From the NCBI GenBank assembly GCA_018700215.1, contig JABIST010000057.1:1-8043 (forward strand): a DNA stretch of 8,043 nt, given 5' to 3'. The notes below the pieces were generated by a model that saw nothing but the letters and a program-made list of their open reading frames with translations, ran no database searches and was not told the origin of the DNA. This document shows positions 5,962 to 8,043 of this stretch, piece after piece. Both the position numbers and the translations under genes were made by a program. How positions within the stretch are numbered: position 1 is the stretch's first letter; each line of letters begins with the position of its first letter. This DNA is from Dehalococcoidia bacterium (GTDB lineage Bacteria; Chloroflexota; Dehalococcoidia; UBA2979).

Positions 5962-6801
5962 CTAGTCGGGGCTTCGTGCATCATGAATCACCGCCAGTAC
6001 TTTCGCTGTCACGTCTGTCACGGGGACCGTGCATGGGTCCGCTCGCGTATTCGAATCGCCCTTCGTCTCGAACGCCAGGCCCTCGCCCGGGGAACTCGTC
6101 ACCCTCGTAATCCGGTGCACAATCTGCGCACCCTCCACATAACCCGTGCAAATCGAGTTCTGCCGCCAGAAAATGATGATGTCGCCCACGTCCAGGTCCG
6201 TGAACCGAGGCGGGTACACCACCATCAGGTCGTCGCACGTGATCGCCGGCTCCATGCTTCCGGTGCAGACCGGCTCCGTCACCCAGGCGTCCAACCCTTT
6301 GTTCAGCAGTAGCGGGTTCCCGTTCGGCCCGAACGTCTCGATCTCAACGATCGGCTCCCACACCACAAGCTGGTCCTCAAGCTCTCGATAGTCATCCTGC
6401 AACGCTCGGTACGAATCTGTCAGCGCCGTGAAGCTCGTCTCGAGGCCAATCGAACCCGCTGCGATCTCTTCCACCGTCGTCAGCCGCTCCGTGATCTCGG
6501 CGATCTGGACATCCTTCTCACTCACCTGTGTCCGCAGATCAGTCGTCTCCGTCGACATCTCCAACACCCGCGTCGTCGCGGAGTCCAACGCCTGACCGGT
6601 CTTGCCTACCTCGCTCGTCAACTCCGTGAGTTGCCGGTCGAGCCGGTTCACTTCGTCACTACGCGAGATGTAACCTGCCCCCGCCGCCAGCGCAGACAGC
6701 GCCACCAGCCCGCTCACAACCACCGCCGGCGTCACCAATCGACGCACGCCGCCCCATACCGAGTCTCGAATTGTTGTTCCCACTGGGTTCGTTTCGGTCA
6801 C
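5962..6801 (-). CDS. Membrane-anchored coiled-coil S26B signal peptidase-like protein
   Basis: With the GTG start at 6801-6799 (GGAAGGA ribosome site 7 bases upstream) the protein has 279 residues. The frame is open further upstream to 6996, but that extension is not protein-like. Order: a short basic cytoplasmic N-terminus; one hydrophobic segment (about 22-44); a charged heptad-like coiled coil (about 48-145) rich in L, E, D, T and R; then a type I signal peptidase domain. The catalytic serine is S182 in TGSMEP (180-185). The IVHRI segment puts histidine (H229) where bacterial enzymes carry lysine, so this is the Ser/His S26B type of archaea, ER and SipW. The box E equivalent is KGDSNTRAD (247-255). 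Four cysteines (179, 189, 218, 257) lie in the outer domain and could form disulfides. Such enzymes cleave secretory signal peptides; the long coiled coil suggests a partner or a special substrate. It is divergent from the ABC genes and upstream of rpoD. Activity is not proven. Confidence 0.85.
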   Translation of the reverse strand: MTETNPVGTTIRDSVWGGVRRLVTPAVVVSGLVALSALAAGAGYISRSDEVNRLDRQLTELTSEVGKTGQALDSATTRVLEMSTETTDLRTQVSEKDVQIAEITERLTTVEEIAAGSIGLETSFTALTDSYRALQDDYRELEDQLVVWEPIVEIETFGPNGNPLLLNKGLDAWVTEPVCTGSMEPAITCDDLMVVYPPRFTDLDVGDIIIFWRQNSICTGYVEGAQIVHRITRVTSSPGEGLAFETKGDSNTRADPCTVPVTDVTAKVLAVIHDARSPD

Positions 6802-7113
6802 GCACGGGTCCTTCCGGCGCAGCCTTCCTCCGTCTTCACAGTACGACGAAGCGGGCTGCCTGGGAGTTCCCTTTGATCTACGACCGGTTCCACCAAAAAC
6901 AAGAGGTCTCCCTAATACGCGCTCGTTGTGCCTGATCCGAAAGGCGCCCGGATCGCCGGCGTACCTGCCATCACATCGCCCCGGACTTGACCGCACCCAT
7001 CGCTCCAGTGCCTGGTCATTGCGGTCGATTCAGAAACCTGAGTCGCCTCGCGGCGTTACGAAGGTCACTGGTGCCGCCTGGACCGCGGTCGCACCCTGCC
7101 AATGGAGTTGCGA
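6802..7113. other. 312-bp divergent intergenic region
   Basis: The region separates the minus-strand peptidase gene from the plus-strand ABC operon and must hold promoters for both. For the plus strand, TTGACC (6987-6992) is a good -35 but no matching -10 lies 16-18 bases downstream. For the minus strand, TTGTTT around 6902-6897 with TAGATC 16 bases downstream is a weak candidate. No convincing operator palindrome, RNA gene or small ORF was seen. The open frames crossing it on both strands are extensions of shadow or real frames without protein-like composition. Confidence 0.5.
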
Positions 7114-7842
7114 ATGACCCAGGAACAGACCCCCACTCCACTTGTCGAACTCCATGGCGTCGCCCGCCGCTACCAGGTCGGCCCCGCCACCGTCACCGCA
7201 CTCGATTCCGTCGATCTCCGCATCGACGAAGGCGAGTTCGTCGTCGTCCTCGGCCCCTCTGGCTCCGGCAAGACCACCCTCCTCAACGTCATCGGCGCAC
7301 TCGATACGCCCTCCGAGGGCCGCATCATCGTCGGCGGCCAGGACATCAGCTCCGCCTCTCGCGGCCAGCTCTTCGACTTCCGACGTCGCACCGTCTCCTT
7401 CATCTTCCAGAGCTTCAACCTCTTCCCCGGCCTCACCGCACGCGAGAACGTCGAGTTCGGCATTGACGCCTCCGGCCGCCGCGAACGCTCCGAGGCGGTG
7501 AAGATGCTCCAGGATGTCGGCCTCGGCGACCGCATCAACCACTTCCCCCACCAGCTCTCCGGCGGCGAGCAGCAGCGCGTCGCCGTCGCCCGCGCCCTCG
7601 CCACCGACAACCCCGTCCTCCTCGCCGACGAACCCACCGGCGAACTCGATTTCCGGACGGGCACCCAGATCCTCGAGCTGCTCCGCGCCGAAGCCGGACC
7701 CGGCCACGCCGTCCTCGTCGTCACCCACAACCGCGAGATCTCCCGCATCGCGGACCGCGTCATCGAACTCAGCAGCGGCCGCATCGTCAGCGACGGCCCG
7801 CCGCCCGGCGGCCCCGCCCCCATCTCCGAGCTGCACTGGTAG
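7114..7842 (+). CDS. ABC transporter ATP-binding protein, LolD/MacB type
   Basis: A 242-residue ABC ATPase, the usual length for subunits that partner FtsX-like permeases. It shows Walker A GPSGSGKTT (47-55), a Q-loop glutamine in FIFQSFNLF (Q99), signature LSGGEQQR (148-155), Walker B VLLADEP (168-174, catalytic E173), the D-loop region GELD, and the H-loop THN (H205). This is the MacB/LolD/FtsE-like group, which uses ATP to drive mechanical extraction or efflux through the permease rather than solute import. Two ATGs are possible (7102 and 7114). I chose 7114 because GGAG at 7104-7107 sits 6 bases before it, while 7102 has no ribosome site; the difference is 4 residues. The permease gene starts 9 bases after the stop, so this is an operon. 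Third codon positions are strongly C-ending. Confidence 0.95.
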   Translation: MTQEQTPTPLVELHGVARRYQVGPATVTALDSVDLRIDEGEFVVVLGPSGSGKTTLLNVIGALDTPSEGRIIVGGQDISSASRGQLFDFRRRTVSFIFQSFNLFPGLTARENVEFGIDASGRRERSEAVKMLQDVGLGDRINHFPHQLSGGEQQRVAVARALATDNPVLLADEPTGELDFRTGTQILELLRAEAGPGHAVLVVTHNREISRIADRVIELSSGRIVSDGPPPGGPAPISELHW

Positions 7843-7851
7843 GGGACGGAC

Positions 7852-8043
7852 ATGCTGCGCATGTGGCTCCGCTGGTCCTTCCGAGATCTCCGAGCACGCT
7901 GGATCCAGGTCGCCGCCATCGCCCTCGTCATCGCCCTCGGCACCGGCAGCTACGCCGGCCTCTCCAGCGTCACCGTCTGGCGCATCAACTCCGGCGAAGC
8001 CAGCTACGACGCCACCAACATGTACGACCTCCGCGCCCGCCTC
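7852..8043 (+). CDS. FtsX-like ABC permease, N-terminal fragment
   Basis: The ATG at 7852 opens a frame of 64 codons that runs off the window. It has an AGGGG ribosome site 6 bases upstream, overlapping the stop of the ATPase gene. The visible part begins MLRMWLRWSFRDLRARW, a basic amphipathic start, followed by a hydrophobic segment (about 18-40) that matches the first membrane helix of FtsX-type permeases, and then the beginning of an extracytoplasmic domain (NMYDLRARL). From memory this N-terminus resembles the large permeases with two FtsX domains found in Actinobacteria and Chloroflexota rather than MacB, but too little is visible to be firm. It should pair with the preceding ATPase. The exported or extracted substrate is unknown. 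Confidence 0.85.
   Translation, partial: MLRMWLRWSFRDLRARWIQVAAIALVIALGTGSYAGLSSVTVWRINSGEASYDATNMYDLRARL

Noticed and set aside
6802..6996. 65-residue N-terminal extension of the S26 protein to the ATG at 6996
   Set aside because: The extension is arginine/glycine-rich and not protein-like. The GTG at 6801 has a GGAAGGA ribosome site at ideal spacing and is followed by a normal basic N-terminus and membrane helix.
7030..7943. Minus-strand open frames of 268 and 257 codons
   Set aside because: Both are antisense to the ABC ATPase with all its motifs. One is glycine/alanine/acid-rich, the other serine/arginine-rich; neither is protein-like.

Overview
The window is about 8 kb of ordinary, GC-rich bacterial chromosome with seven genes visible whole or nearly so. 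Five complete genes and one gene cut by the left edge lie on the minus strand (positions 1 to 6801). A divergent ABC-transporter pair on the plus strand (7114 onward) is cut by the right edge. The primary sigma factor carries a long helical insertion between regions 1.2 and 2 of the kind I associate with Chloroflexota. F420-type flavin/deazaflavin oxidoreductase genes and a G/C-ending codon habit fit a high-GC member of that phylum (Dehalococcoidia-like). This is an inference from memory of the families, and a high-GC actinobacterium is the main alternative.

Layout, in minus-strand transcription order from right to left: (i) a membrane-anchored coiled-coil protein ending in a signal peptidase I (S26B, archaeal/ER-type) domain, 5962-6801; (ii) a 325-base gap with a good extended -10 promoter and a roughly 200-nt leader for (iii) the primary sigma factor RpoD/SigA, 4173-5636, closed by a UUCG-capped hairpin; (iv) a tandem GNAT acetyltransferase, 3004-4044; (v) a zinc-dependent medium-chain alcohol dehydrogenase, 1764-2849, closed by a hairpin that overlaps a 14-bp tandem repeat; (vi) an LLM-class (F420/luciferase-like) oxidoreductase, 662-1618, with its own recognisable promoter; (vii) an aminoglycoside-phosphotransferase-family (APH) kinase, 1-621, probably co-transcribed with the oxidoreductase and cut by the window edge. 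On the plus strand, after a 312-base divergent intergenic region, come an ABC ATPase of the LolD/MacB type (7114-7842) and, 9 bases later, the first 64 codons of an FtsX-like permease.

Apart from the two operon-like pairs (oxidoreductase plus kinase, ATPase plus permease), the genes look like independent housekeeping units, not one pathway. There are no mobile elements, CRISPR arrays, tRNA or rRNA genes. I see no convincing new system. The most interesting items are the coiled-coil S26B peptidase, a C-over-G bias of the plus strand that holds whichever strand is coding, and the sigma-factor leader and lysine-rich N-terminus.
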